Source: Bryoerythrophyllum caledonicum
Taxonomy: Eukaryota; Streptophyta; Bryopsida; Pottiales; Pottiaceae
Assembly: GCA_963971425.1 (NCBI GenBank)
Contig: OZ020523.1
Span: 18,581,105 to 18,645,104, forward strand
Direction of reading: 5' to 3'
Length of the DNA: 64,000 nt
This document shows, piece by piece, positions 44,601 through 62,439 of this stretch. The notes below the pieces were generated by a model, which made no database searches, was not told the DNA's origin, and saw only the letters and a list, made by a program, of their open reading frames with translations. The translations under genes were made by a program, and so were the position numbers. Numbering within the stretch: position 1 is the stretch's first letter; each line of letters opens with the position of its first letter.

Positions 44601-45710
44601 AACAGTTTCAGAATGTCTGCGGTTTAGGGTTTCGAGCGATACTCCCAAATACCCTGCCCTTCTGATACCCGATCAATACCAAGGAGATCATCCGATCAAT
44701 AGCGAGGCGGTCATGTACAAGAAAACAACGTCGCAAACCTGTGAAGGCTGCTCGAAACTGTCTGTTTGATGATCGATGCTCTTCACGAATGCCGTTGTTC
44801 TGTAGTTCACGTCCATTCTCTTCAAGTAGGGCTGCAGCGGAGCCGAGGAGAGCGGAGAACAGGAGCTTGCATGCTTCAATGCGGGAGGTCTCCCAGTGTT
44901 TGCAGAGGTTTTTGAAGTTGAACTGCAAAGCTCACGGAGTTGCACACTCGCCATGTCGGAAATAAAACAGGTCTGTTGAATTGCACTAAATCCACTTGCT
45001 CACCATGCTTTGAGCTTTGTTTGTGGAATTGATGGCAAATGAAGATGGAAGAACGATGTCTTAGGTTTTCTTTTTTTTCCAAGAAAAAACGCAATCGCTT
45101 ATTTCGTACTTGCAACAGAGTCTCCTCAATATAACCTAAGAGAATGATACTTCTCCCTGACGCTACTGTCATAGAATGCGTTACTTCAACCAAACCTCTT
45201 GCGAATTACAGACACAAGATCGATTATAGAAGTCTGACGTTTCCCCTTTTTGGAAAGAAAGTCAACTTATTCCAATGCAGAAACATATGACAGAGCCGTG
45301 TAACTTGGAGGAGGCATTGCTCTTCTGGCGCTACTGTTTTTTGTCTCAATGAAGTCCGACGTTTTTCTCTCTCATGAGATGATTTTTTCCATCGCAGAAA
45401 CATGCAACAGAGTTACCTCAGTTTAATCTAGACGAAGGATTCTTTCTCTGGAGCCAATGGAATGGAAATCGCACTTAATTTAATTAGTGCTTGTGCTCTT
45501 AGTGCTTGTGTTGTGAATTAATGGCGACCAACTGTGGAAGTTAGACGTCTTACGGTTTTCTCTGTCGAAAGCAAATGAAATGACTAGTTTTGTTGACGAA
45601 ATATGCAAGAGAGACACCTCAGTGTAACTTAGAAGAAGTAGAACACCTCTCCTGGCGTTGATCTTTTTAATGTAGTATGAAACTTATTCTCGATATGTGC
45701 GTTCAAGCAG

Positions 45711-52958
<7,248 letters not shown>

Positions 52959-53443
52959 AGGTTGAGTGGAAGCTTGTACAGTACTAGGGGCGTTGGCGCG
53001 TACGAAGGTATCGCAGGGCGTGCGAAGGAACAGGTAAATTCTAGTGTTTAAACTGGCTGCACTAATTATTAGGTTGTGCAAAAACTTAGTTCATCCATTC
53101 TACCCACTTGAATTTGGAAGAGCTTTCCTGCAAATGTTGTGTGAAGGTGTGTTGTACTCACAATCAGGAAGCATGAAACAGCGGTGTGCTTTTTCAGTGG
53201 CCAAAAAAACAGTGGTATGTTTCGACAGCTTTGAAGTTCAGGTGAGACAACACTATGAGCAACTCGCTGTGATTTATGATCCTTAGAAGCTGATCGTTTA
53301 GGGAATGCTCCATCAGGTCTACTCTCTTATGCATTCAATCAGTCCATAACATCCTGGAAGGACAAACGTCCATGAACTTCGCATTACTAATGGTATTGTA
53401 GGTGTTAGTACTCGTGTATATATACTTATCAATGTAACATGAT
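52959..53443. other. 3' region between the cyclase and germin-like genes
   Basis: No gene is seen. The two genes converge here, so this holds both 3' untranslated regions. Short ORFs lack support. Confidence 0.5.
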
Positions 53444-54145
53444 CTACTCTTCGGTGTGATCAACGGAGACTGCTGACTGCAGCTGCGTGTCACGGAAGAC
53501 CTGCTTCAGGTGCTGCACGGTCTGCTCGTCGAGGTCGAACGCTTTGCGCAGGATGTGGTCGGGAATGGTCGGGTAGGGCCCGAAGGTGGCGTAGCCCTCG
53601 CGCTGGATGCCACCATTCTGGCTGTTCATCGCCATGTGCGCCAGCGCGGGCACCTTGCCGACGTTGATCTCGAAGTGCAGGAGCCCACGCGGGAACAGCG
53701 CCAGGTCGCCGGGCTGCAGCGTGCTGTACCAGAAGCGGTTGTCGATCGAGTCCACGAATCCGACGAACAGCGTTCCTTCCTGGCAGTATAGGATCTCACT
53801 GGCACGCGGGTGCGAGTGCAGGTTGTTGATTCCGTTCACGGCGTAGTCGATACGTCCCCAGGAAATCCCCTGCGTGTTCAGCGCCGGCCACTCCTGCACG
53901 AACACCTGCTTAATCGGCCCCCCAAACTCCTTCGTCGTGTCGCTGCCGGTGCGCAGCTCGCGGTACACGAAGTCCTCATTCGTCGCCTTCTTTGGATCGC
54001 GACACACGTAGCCGTTCACGCGCGTCCAGCTCCCAAGGTCCGCGATGCAGAAGTCTTGCAGCGGGCCGGGGTCCTGTGCCGACACCGCCACAACCATGGC
54101 CAGTGCCACGGCTACAACCACGACGCTCATGCTCTTCTCCGTCAT
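53444..54145 (-). CDS. Germin-like protein (secreted cupin)
   Basis: This is a single-exon 233-aa protein. The ATG at 54145 is chosen because the extra upstream codons begin with TTG. A signal peptide (VVVVAVALAMVVAVSA) precedes DPGPLQDFC. The paired Cys of germins are DFC and YVC. Cupin motif 1 is NNLHSHPRASEILYCQEG, with both His and the Glu metal ligand; motif 2 is GDLALFPRGLLHFEIN, with the fourth ligand His. All Mn-binding residues are intact and the length is near the family norm. Germin-like proteins act in the apoplast/cell wall, some as oxalate oxidases or superoxide dismutases; activity cannot be told from sequence. A Cys follows ILY where most relatives have V. The gene is GC-rich and convergent with the cyclase gene. 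Confidence 0.9.
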   Translation of the reverse strand: MTEKSMSVVVVAVALAMVVAVSAQDPGPLQDFCIADLGSWTRVNGYVCRDPKKATNEDFVYRELRTGSDTTKEFGGPIKQVFVQEWPALNTQGISWGRIDYAVNGINNLHSHPRASEILYCQEGTLFVGFVDSIDNRFWYSTLQPGDLALFPRGLLHFEINVGKVPALAHMAMNSQNGGIQREGYATFGPYPTIPDHILRKAFDLDEQTVQHLKQVFRDTQLQSAVSVDHTEE

Positions 54146-54306
54146 CGAGTTTGGCAAAACTGCTTAAGTCTCAAAACCTATGGCGAGTAGTTTTACCTTC
54201 GAGAATTGACACTTGGCTGGCTTGATCCTATGGTGAGTTCTTTTCTGCGGGAATTGGCATTGAGTTCCATGGAGAGGTGGATGCTGATGTCGTGTTTGGA
54301 GTGGAG

Positions 54307-54313
54307 CTTTATA
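54307..54313 (-). promoter_or_regulatory. Possible TATA box of the germin-like gene
   Basis: TATAAAG on the minus strand lies about 160 bases upstream of the ATG at 54145. Position and sequence are suitable, but there is no further evidence. Confidence 0.35.
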
Positions 54314-55068
54314 CTCTGAAGGTGCTCGTGATCAAAGTTACGAGTAGGCAACCTGGAGAGCTGGATTGTCGTCGAGGTGTCGTGATCGGAGCTGCTCCTG
54401 AACCTTGTGCGACGGAGCTGCGAGGACTCTCAAGAAATGTGTGACTGGGGCAACTTCTGGCAGTAGAGGTGGGCTGATTAAACTGTGTCTTCCACGCTGT
54501 TTTCGTTGTCCGGTGAAGCTGTGAGGAAAATGCAGTTGTTCCGCGATGTTTGTAGCAAAGCCTGGAATTGTGATTACGGCACTGTTTTCTACTGGAGCCG
54601 TGATTCGACGCGGTTGAAGCGTAAGTCACATATCAGTTTTCAATGGCAGAAATCTGTGCGAGGATTGATGAGCGTGACACCAGCAAGTCACATGACGTTT
54701 GGTATCATCAAGAGACATCGAAGTAGACGCTGGCCATAGGCTATACCATGGAGAACTTGTGATTACTGCAGCGGAATTTCAGCAGCAACTTTTGAGATGA
54801 CTTTGGGTTCCCATCTCTTAGTTTGCAGCAGTTCCGCAGATCCTCGGGGATGACAACTAAGCGACTCGGGGATAATCCCATCGCCATATTCAAGGCTCTA
54901 TGTCAGCTCATGTGATCTCAGTTCTGATCGACCTTCCACTTTCCAATGTGACCATGTCTTGCTCCATGCTACACGTATCATCAAGACCGGCAGTCTGCAA
55001 GGCGAACTTACGATCTTCCGGGCTCAGGTAAGCTCCAAACTCTAATCCTAAACATCCATTCTGCTTAG
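54314..55068. other. Intergenic region, no recognised gene
   Basis: Short ORFs on both strands only, with no family signal. This is the upstream region of the germin-like gene. Confidence 0.4.
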
Positions 55069-55557
55069 TTGTGTGACTTCTGTCTTGGCTGCCGGAGGAT
55101 CATTTCACTGCCATCTTACGTGCTTCTCTCAGGTAGCTGCACAGTTCGCTTTTCCCCAGTTCGTAACGGCAAAATATGTTCAATATCTGTTCAGAAAGAA
55201 AACTTTGCAACTGTGAATGTAACCTTCAGTCGGAATGGCCCATGTTCCAGGTCATGGCACCGGCGTCAGACGAATAAAGCCATACGGATGCACATCGTTC
55301 TCCGAAGACGAGAGATCAGAACTTCTTCACTCCAAGATCCACCAGGCGAGAACTTCCTCCAAATCTCATCAATGGATCACGTTGATACTGCTAGTAACTC
55401 GCTTCAAAAGATGAGAGAAAGAGAGAGCTTTAACAATCACACAAGTAGTAGCTCGGAAGCACGAGTAGTGAAGACCACAATGGAGAGAACCGTTGCAATT
55501 GTCATGGCTTTCTTCTTCATTCTCTTCGTTCTTGCACTTGTAGTTGAACGTTCATAA
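55069..55557 (+). CDS. Hypothetical small protein with C-terminal membrane segment
   Basis: This open frame ends at 55555-55557. It lacks an ATG near its 5' end (the first codon of the open stretch is TTG); an ATG at 55288 would give about 89 residues. The C-terminus TTMERTVAIVMAFFFILFVLALVVERS is a good single transmembrane helix. The middle is Ser/Asn/Arg-rich with no recognised domain. An intron could supply the true start. It may be a plant-specific small membrane protein or a chance ORF. Confidence 0.3.
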   Translation: MCDFCLGCRRIISLPSYVLLSGSCTVRFSPVRNGKICSISVQKENFATVNVTFSRNGPCSRSWHRRQTNKAIRMHIVLRRREIRTSSLQDPPGENFLQISSMDHVDTASNSLQKMRERESFNNHTSSSSEARVVKTTMERTVAIVMAFFFILFVLALVVERS

Positions 55558-56117
55558 TAGAAGTTCTACTAATATGTGGAGTTGACTACTCGCAATTGTC
55601 ATGAAAGTGTCTATCAATTTCATGCCCCAACTTTTAGTAGTTATGGAACACATTGTTTTTCATACATGTTGTGATGAAAAGTTGAACTAGAGATTCAAAA
55701 ACATATGACATTCTAAATTTGAATGAATATATCTGAGTATTATTTCATTTTACTTTTTTACGTCTTTTCTCATTTTAAATAATTGAAATGAGCCCTAAAT
55801 ACCTCCTAATTCATTTATGATTGGCTCAAAGAGGAAAAAGGTGGCTAAGATTCATAGTACAACCAAAAAAAATCTCAAAGGCGATTAAAACTACTTCTAA
55901 TTTGAATTTAAAGACCACCAAACATTTCCATATCTACTAAGGATAAACCACCAAACTCCTCCATATCTAATAGCTATTATGAGTGAATGACTAGTTATGT
56001 TTAAATGAAATGAAAGAATGTTTACTAAAACCTTCTAAATGACTAAAACTTTAGATCACTTCATGAATAATTGAAATTATTGTAGAATTTAGTTGCTACT
56101 ATTCAGTTTAACATTTA

Positions 56118-56448
56118 AAAACCCTTTGGAAAACATTATTGATGCTGCAACAACGTCAAGCCATAAGCCCTTTGAAACAATAGGCACAATTTGCCTGAAA
56201 TTGCCACACATTATGAAAGTGATTCTTCGAAATCACAAACCTTGTTTGGTTATGTCACAGAGCGTATGGTTGACAGCTCCAAAAGCAAGTTTGTTGATCA
56301 TAGGCATCCCATCCCAAAGAATGACATTTGTTTGCCGCATCAATTTTGCAAAATCACCTTGTCTATGGATGTCGCACACATAAGCCAGGTCCAACTCAAT
56401 CAAAATTTTAAATGTTAAATGAATAGTCATGCCTTTGAATATCAACAA
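56118..56448 (-). pseudogene. Helitron (PIF1-like) helicase fragment
   Basis: The minus-strand frame reads MTIHLTFKILIELDLAYVCDI...FAKLMRQTNVILWDGMPMINKLAFGAVNHTLCDI. After a TGA near 56,234 it shifts frame and continues CGNFRQIVPIVSKGLWLDVVAASI. This follows the PIF1-like helicase of plant Helitrons (IIWDEAPM..., then GGDFRQILPVVPKG). The Walker B Glu of DEAPM is Gly here and GGD is CGN, so it is a dead fragment. The Walker A part was not found upstream and no Helitron ends (TC/CTRR) were identified. Confidence 0.65.
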
Positions 56449-58059
56449 TGCAACAATTCCGACAAAGAAACTCCTAATGCAATCTGATTTTGTGCATGCA
56501 TAGACTTCAAGATGAAATCCTCCAAATACATCTTTCAGATAGTACTCAGTCCAAAGAAAATCTCATCGGAGACATCAAACGCGCTCGATTGCCTAATTTT
56601 TAAAAAGCCACGCCGCTCGTCATTTCAAAGTTTCAATCTACTATTGAACTTTTTAACTCAATTGTGAGCAGTGCTCTTGAGCTGCTCCAAAATGAGTTGT
56701 TTAGTTTATAATTCCTCCATAGAAAATGCAGGCTAGGACAAGTTGAAAACTTCTATTAGCTTGTCAAATGCAAAGAGTTGAGCGATGAGGTTCAATACAA
56801 AACTATAAATTTGATCCTCTGATGGTTGCTCCACTCCACTTTGTTGTAATCAATGCCACAATCGTTTAATTAACTTTCACAAAACTACTTCTATAAGTGT
56901 AGTGGGTCTACCAATGGTTTGTGTATCAGAATGATTACATATAGTAAAAGAAGTTGAGCGTCTGGTAGCATCATTGCAGCTTCAGTGAGGCATTTCTTCC
57001 ACTCTTCATCGTTCTTGTAAATCCCACGCGCTACATAGGGAGCCTTAAAAGCATCAAAGAAGGCGCCTTCAATAGTGTCTAGAGGTAGTACATGTCGCCA
57101 AAAGTACCTGCTGTCAAAAGCACCTCTTGAAAGGATGTTGCGCCGTTTACCACCGTCAAAAGTGTCTAGAGGAAGTACCTCTCGTTTGCTGATGGATTGA
57201 CAAAGAAGAAATGCCCCATTACAAATCCTTTTTTTGAATCGCTCATTTTTTTGCCTACCACGAAAAGCGGAAAAGGAAGTTCTAGGTTAGATGTTCTCCT
57301 AAGCAAGCAGGATCATCTGATTTGCCTCAAACCATTCCATCAGAGTGGTAATCCTAGCTCAATTTGGGTTAAGAATATCCGCCAAATTCTTGTCTGCATT
57401 AAATGTTACACATTATTTACTGGGCAGATGGACATGTAAGCATTAAATTTCTGGAGAGTCTTCATGCATTAGAAATACAAATAGCCTCTACACTGCCTCA
57501 AACGCAAAGACGTAGCAAGCATGGATGTATAGTCCAATCTTGCCAATACTTTATTGAATTACAATTCCACAATTGCAACCTTCAAACTGGTGATTAACAA
57601 ACATATCCGTCACCAAAAATGCAATTTTTGAATTTAATCTGCAAATAACAATGCACAAACGATACAAAAAGCTTAGCTCAACGTTAATGTGTGCATTGTA
57701 CTTTGACACAAAATACAAGATGTGCAATACAATCTAGTGGCTATCAAGATGATGATTTTAGTTGTCAACAAAGGAGCGGTTGTCATCTCTCTTTTTGTAC
57801 ACGAGATAGCCAATTTTGTTTGCGCATGTTTCCTCGGCAAAGTCTCAAGGGTATTGCTTAGTGCATTTAACATCCTCGATGCAAGGAAAGTTTGAATTTT
57901 GTGCGGTGCAAGGCCCTTGCACCAAGCACCGTGTCATGTCTCGTACGCCTCAAAGTAAGCAATTGGATATGGAAGTTTGGCAGTCACAACTAAGCTGATC
58001 TCATTTATTGTCCTTAATTTTGGCTGGTCATTGAAAATCAACAAGATGTGTGCATGCAG
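56449..58059. other. Intergenic repeat-like DNA without a recognised gene
   Basis: Short ORFs only. Part may be further Helitron remnant (the fragment's 5' side would lie here), but no motif is legible. Two related segments (about 57,080-57,185) repeat 'gtctagaggaagtac..' with small changes. Confidence 0.35.
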
Positions 58060-58277
58060 TAAGAGCATCTCTACCCCTTGCTCCAAACGGGACCAGTTGA
58101 CATGCCTTTTCCGGGACCCGCCAAAGGCGAAATGGGGGTATTCCCAGTAAGTGGCCCACCGGTACCACCATTTGCCCTTCCCCCTCTTCCCATGCACCTT
58201 CCTCCCTTGCCCCTCCCACTTTCTCCCCACCTTCCATTTCAAACCCCCTCATGGATGTCATAATGATAAAAGAATAT

Positions 58278-58525
58278 TATTGTTCATGGTTTTATTTAGA
58301 AGAATACCGCTCACAAATGATCCAAAACCTTTGGGCCCCTATAAGTTACTCAAAATGATCCAAACCGGCCATATGAGATGTTTTTTGGCATCTACAGAAA
58401 ATGTAGATGCCGAAAAACATGTCATCTGTCCGATTTGGATAATTTTTGAGTAACTTATGGGGGCCCAAAGGTTTAAGGGACATATGTGAGCGGTATCGTT
58501 TTAAATAAAACCATGAACAGTAACA
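58278..58525. repeat. ~250-bp hairpin element inside the Harbinger 5' region
   Basis: Arms of about 120 nt mirror each other around 58,402: ttcatggttttattta, ataccgctcaca, aacctttgggccc, ataagttactcaaaa and ttggcatctaca on the left, with complements on the right ending ccatgaacagtaaca. Its centre (GGCATCTAC...GTAGATGCC) is the core shared with the hairpins at 13.06, 15.44, 18.48 and 18.79 kb. Confidence 0.85.
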
Positions 58526-58686
58526 TGCGTATATCATGTCACCATGCCCCCCTTATCCCCCTCTCCCCTCTCTTCTCTGATTACAGAAGGAAGAACTGTG
58601 AGCTTGTTTTAGAAAGGTTTTTTTTGTGTTTTGAGAGCTTGTTTTGGAGAGGTTTTGTTTTGGTTTATTTTTGTGAGTTTCTGAGA

Positions 58687-59990
58687 ATGGAGGCATGGAG
58701 GGCAAGATTACAGGAGGTGTGTGAAGCTTTTTTGGACAATGACGAAGATGATGACGTGAGCATGGGGATGGCGCTAGATCAATTGCAAGACCTTATCGAC
58801 GCGGATCCACCACAACGAAGAGCTGCAGGTGGTTCATGTAAAGGCAAGGCTGCCAACATTGAGAGGGCTAGGGTGGAGATGGACGAGCGCATGTACAAAG
58901 ATTATTTTGCAGATCCTCTAGATTGGGGTCCTACTATCTTCCGGCGCCGCTATCGCATGAGGAGGTCACTATTTTGTACCATCTTGGAGAGGGTGTGTGC
59001 CAATGATGGCTATTTTTCGCAGAAGAGGGATGCTTGTGGCTTGCTAGGGTTATCTTCACACCAAAAGATTACCGCGGCATTGCGGATGCTCGCACTTGGT
59101 GTATGTGCAGATGCCCAAGATGATTAGTTCCGGACTGGTGAGTCTACAGCCATGGAGTGCATGAAAAGGTTTTGCATTGCTGTGCGGGCAGAGTTTGGAG
59201 AATATCACTTAAGACAACCTACCCATACAGATTATCAGCAACAACCGGCAATAAATGCAGCCCGTGGATTCCCCGGTATGTTTGTCTCTTTGGATTGTAT
59301 GCATTATGAGTGGACAAATTGTCCAATGGCTTGGCAAGGTGATTTTGGAGATAGAAAGGGCAAGCGGTCCATAATTCTGGAAGCGGTGGCAGATCAGAGC
59401 TTGCACATATGGCACATTTTTTTGGCCTCCCAGGTTCAAACAATGACCTAAATGTGCTAGATCAATCACCGTTGATCAATAATCTTCTCGTTGATGAGGC
59501 AGGTGATATGACATTTCAAGTTAATGGTCAGGAGTACGACTGATATTATTTGTTGGCAGATGGTATTTATCCACAGTGGAGTTGCTTTGTTCAAAACATT
59601 CACCAACCTGATGATGAGAAGAGGAAACATTTTGCATCTAGGCAAGAAGCATGTTGCAAAGATGTGGAGCGTTGCTTTGGAGTGCTTCAAGCCCGGTTTG
59701 CAATCATCCGCAATCCGTGCCGCCAATGGGGCATGGATACAATAGCTGACATATTGTTCACTTGTTGTATTCTCCATAACATGATTATGGATGATGAGCG
59801 CAATGTGCCCGGGCTAGAGAATGTCTTTGGAGCTGCAACTATTCAGAATGTGCCATTGAGTAGAGGCTTGTCTTTTGAGCAATTATCAGCACATACAGAA
59901 GAGATAGAGAATGCAAACATACACTATGCTGTAAAAGGTGACCTCATTGAACACTTGTGGGCATTAAAAGGTGCCAACATACATGGCTAA
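58687..59990 (+). pseudogene. PIF/Harbinger transposase (DDE nuclease), two stops and one frameshift
   Basis: The start ATG at 58687 follows a G/T-rich leader. The N-terminal part is acidic, then helical (DWGPTIFRRRYRMRRSLFCTIL). The DDE_4-type nuclease core has MFVSLDCMHYEWTNCP (first Asp), LLADGIYPQW (second Asp) and DVERCFGVLQARF (Glu), so all three acids remain. Damage: TAG at 59125-59127, a one-base frame change near 59,415 in a T-run (the GLPGSNNDLN segment continues in the next frame), and TGA at 59541-59543 just before the second Asp motif. The C-terminus ends at TAA 59988-59990. It cannot mobilise itself as written. Confidence 0.8.
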
Positions 59991-60249
59991 ATTTTATTGT
60001 CAATAAATTCGTCCATGCAGGGTTAATCCAACATTCACATTCTGTTGCCCTACTGCAACATCCTCATCATCATCTAGGTGAACTAGATGTGAGCTACCAT
60101 TACTTGTTCCATTCCATTGCTCATTACCCCCTTGCATTTTCAGCCAGCTACGAACATCACCTACATACAAATGAAACTCCCCTCCATCCATATGGTTCCC
60201 ATTCAAATTCAGCCCCCTCTCTTCCCTTAGGCCAGCACCTCCAACACCA

Positions 60250-61260
60250 GCTCCCCTCTGATGAGTTGCATAACACACGAGATGATCAGAATAAACACCA
60301 ACAACAACAGCGCGCAGATGAGCAGGACGATGATCACCAACACCGAGACGATCAACAAGACAATGAACATTAGAGGCATGAGCACAAGATGATCACGATG
60401 ACCAATAGGACCAACACTGAGACGATGAACATGATCAGCAAGACCAACAACGAGACAATCAACATGATCACCAGGACCAACACTGAGAAGAACAAGATCA
60501 TCGTCATGAGCAACAATGAGACAAACAAGGTGGTCATTGTGAGCAAGTTCGAGGCGAACAAGATGATCATCGTGAAGAAGATCGATAGGAACAAGATCAG
60601 AATTCACACATTGTATCAGGATGACGACCAGGATTCACATGACGATGAGGCATACCATATTCAGGACTACGGGGGCCATGATGATCACGATTACCATCAC
60701 AATCATCCACACCGCGCCCTCCTTCATGAGCAGCACCACCGCGCCCTACAAAATTAGCACCAACACTACAATGAGCAGCAGGAACACCAGCACCGCGATC
60801 GCTAGCATGACCAACATGACGAACACCATGAGCACTAAAATCAGAAACACCGTGACCGCCACCAACCTCACCGAGACCATGTTGATGAGCATCATGACCA
60901 CGATCAGGAGCATGGGGACGATGAAAATCACGACCATCTTCACCAGCAAGACCATGGCCAACAATAATGTCACGAGCAACACCATCGACACTAAATTGAG
61001 AGAACTCAAGTTGGTCCGAAAAATCTGCTTGACTTCCAATCAACCGATCCTCATACTGCCCGGCACTGCGATCCACTGTCTCATAGTCGTCGCTCTCCTC
61101 CATCTCACTATGGCCATCCCCTGCAAGTCCGCCGTGGCCGAAATCCTCTCTAGTATGGAAATCATCATTTTGCCCATGTTCCTGATCAGAGAAGGGATAT
61201 TGACCTTCATCGTCTTCTCCGACGCGGTCGTGCCCTTCTCCGCCCTCGCCGCCGTGGTCC
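60250..61260. repeat. Low-complexity gaccaacacgagacgatga-type repeat tract
   Basis: Plus-strand motifs such as gaccaacactgagacgatgaacatgatca recur with variations from about 60,290 to 60,600. A related His/Gly/Asp-rich coding tract on the minus strand extends to about 61,260. The irregular ~33-bp period suggests slippage expansion inside the 3' part of the second Harbinger ORF. Confidence 0.6.
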
Positions 61261-62238
61261 TCATGCCACCTTCCCTCCTGGCCATGCCCAGCGCTCCCCT
61301 GTGCCATGGCCCGCGCCCTCTCTGCTCGCTCCTCGCCGGCCTTTGCCACAGCCTGCGCCTCAATTTCCAAGCGCTCCCGCTCCTCCTCAGCTGCCAACCT
61401 CCGCCTCAATTTCTTCAGCTCCTCTCCTCTCCACAATCGCAAGTATTCCTTTGCATCCTTACCAATGATTTGGTCGTCAGGCATTGTCATCAACATCAAC
61501 ATGTTCTGATCTCCTAGGAGGGTCGCCTACTTCATCTGCGCCGTAGCCATGGTCCTTGTTGCATTTGCTTGTGCATAAATTACCCCCTCCCGTACCTTCA
61601 CAATCTTGAGATCCTCTTTCGCCGCCTTCACACCACTTGGGTGGCCCTTGAAAATGCGTTGGGATTCATCCCCCCCCTCCCTCCGAAATCAACCCACTCC
61701 TGTCCATCTCAATCACATCAATAAGGTTGCTCGCCTTGCCCTCCGATGCGGGCGCCTTCCTCTTGCCCATAGGCGATTTCACCTGTGTCCACCCATCTAC
61801 CCACTTAGGGCAATCTTTGAGCAAAATCCAACAATGCTCAAATGTGAAATCCGTGTGCTTCGCATTCTTCTGTATATACAACTCTCGTGTCCTCCTCAAT
61901 GTATCACGAGCGCTTGTCCCACTCTTGTTCAATCTCTGCACCTGAACATATATTCCACAAAACCTAGAGACATCGTGTTTGATCAAACCCCATTTGGTTT
62001 CTAAACTTCTCTGCGGCCATGGTGCATCCGGTCTACGCTCATCATAATGCTCAAAAATTCTCTCCCCGAATACTCCACCCTTCTGCTAATTCCCCACAAT
62101 GCGATCTTGAGACACAAAAAGCACACTCCTATACAATTGTTCTTCTTCTGCAATGTTGAAATTCTTCCCCTTGCTTCCCGGCCTAGCTGGTCCTCCCTCA
62201 TTTGATAGCCTAGCTCCAGTTCTCCTTCCGCCCACCAT
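60597..62238 (-). pseudogene. PIF/Harbinger second ORF (Myb-like / NAM-associated protein)
   Basis: The ATG at 62238 begins a short basic region, then NFNIAEEEQLYRSVLFVSQD. After TAG (62088-62086) come RRPDAPWPQRSLETKWGLIK and SRFCGIYVQVQRLNKSG, then FEHCWILLKDCPKW, the trihelix/Myb-like DNA-binding part of Harbinger partner proteins. A frameshift at a G-run (about 61,670) precedes the segment VKAAKEDL, the usual NAM-associated C-terminal helix. TAG at 61529-61527 precedes a Glu/Arg-rich coiled coil and a long His/Asp/Gly-rich tail ending at 60597. In this superfamily the partner brings the transposase to the nucleus and element ends. Here it is broken at three places. Confidence 0.7.
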
Positions 62239-62439
62239 GATGTCAAAGAGATAAGATTGTGCTACAGTCCAAAAGTCAAAAATTGCAGTGAGGCACAAGC
62301 TATAGGAAGGAGAGGTATTTTTAGTGTGACCGGGACCGCCTATCCCGTTGGCGCCATAGCAGTGGACGTCATATAGGAAAAAATAACGGCAATTATTCCA
62401 CTGGTGGTTCCATTGAGGACAACAGTGGCAATGCTCTAA

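Larger units (their letters stand above)
58063..62436. mobile_element. PIF/Harbinger DNA transposon (4.37 kb), decayed
   Basis: The left end GAGCATCTCTACCCCTTG and the complement of the right end, GAGCATTGCCACTGTTG, form imperfect terminal inverted repeats. They are flanked by TAA at 58060-58062 and 62437-62439, the 3-bp TWA-type target duplication of PIF/Harbinger elements. Inside, a transposase on the plus strand and a Myb/NAM-associated second ORF on the minus strand are convergent, the standard two-gene layout. A hairpin element sits between the left end and the transposase. Confidence 0.8.

Noticed and set aside
60621..61517. 298-codon plus-strand Thr/Ile/Met-rich ORF
   Set aside because: It is the shadow of the repetitive tail of the Harbinger second ORF. 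No independent family signal.
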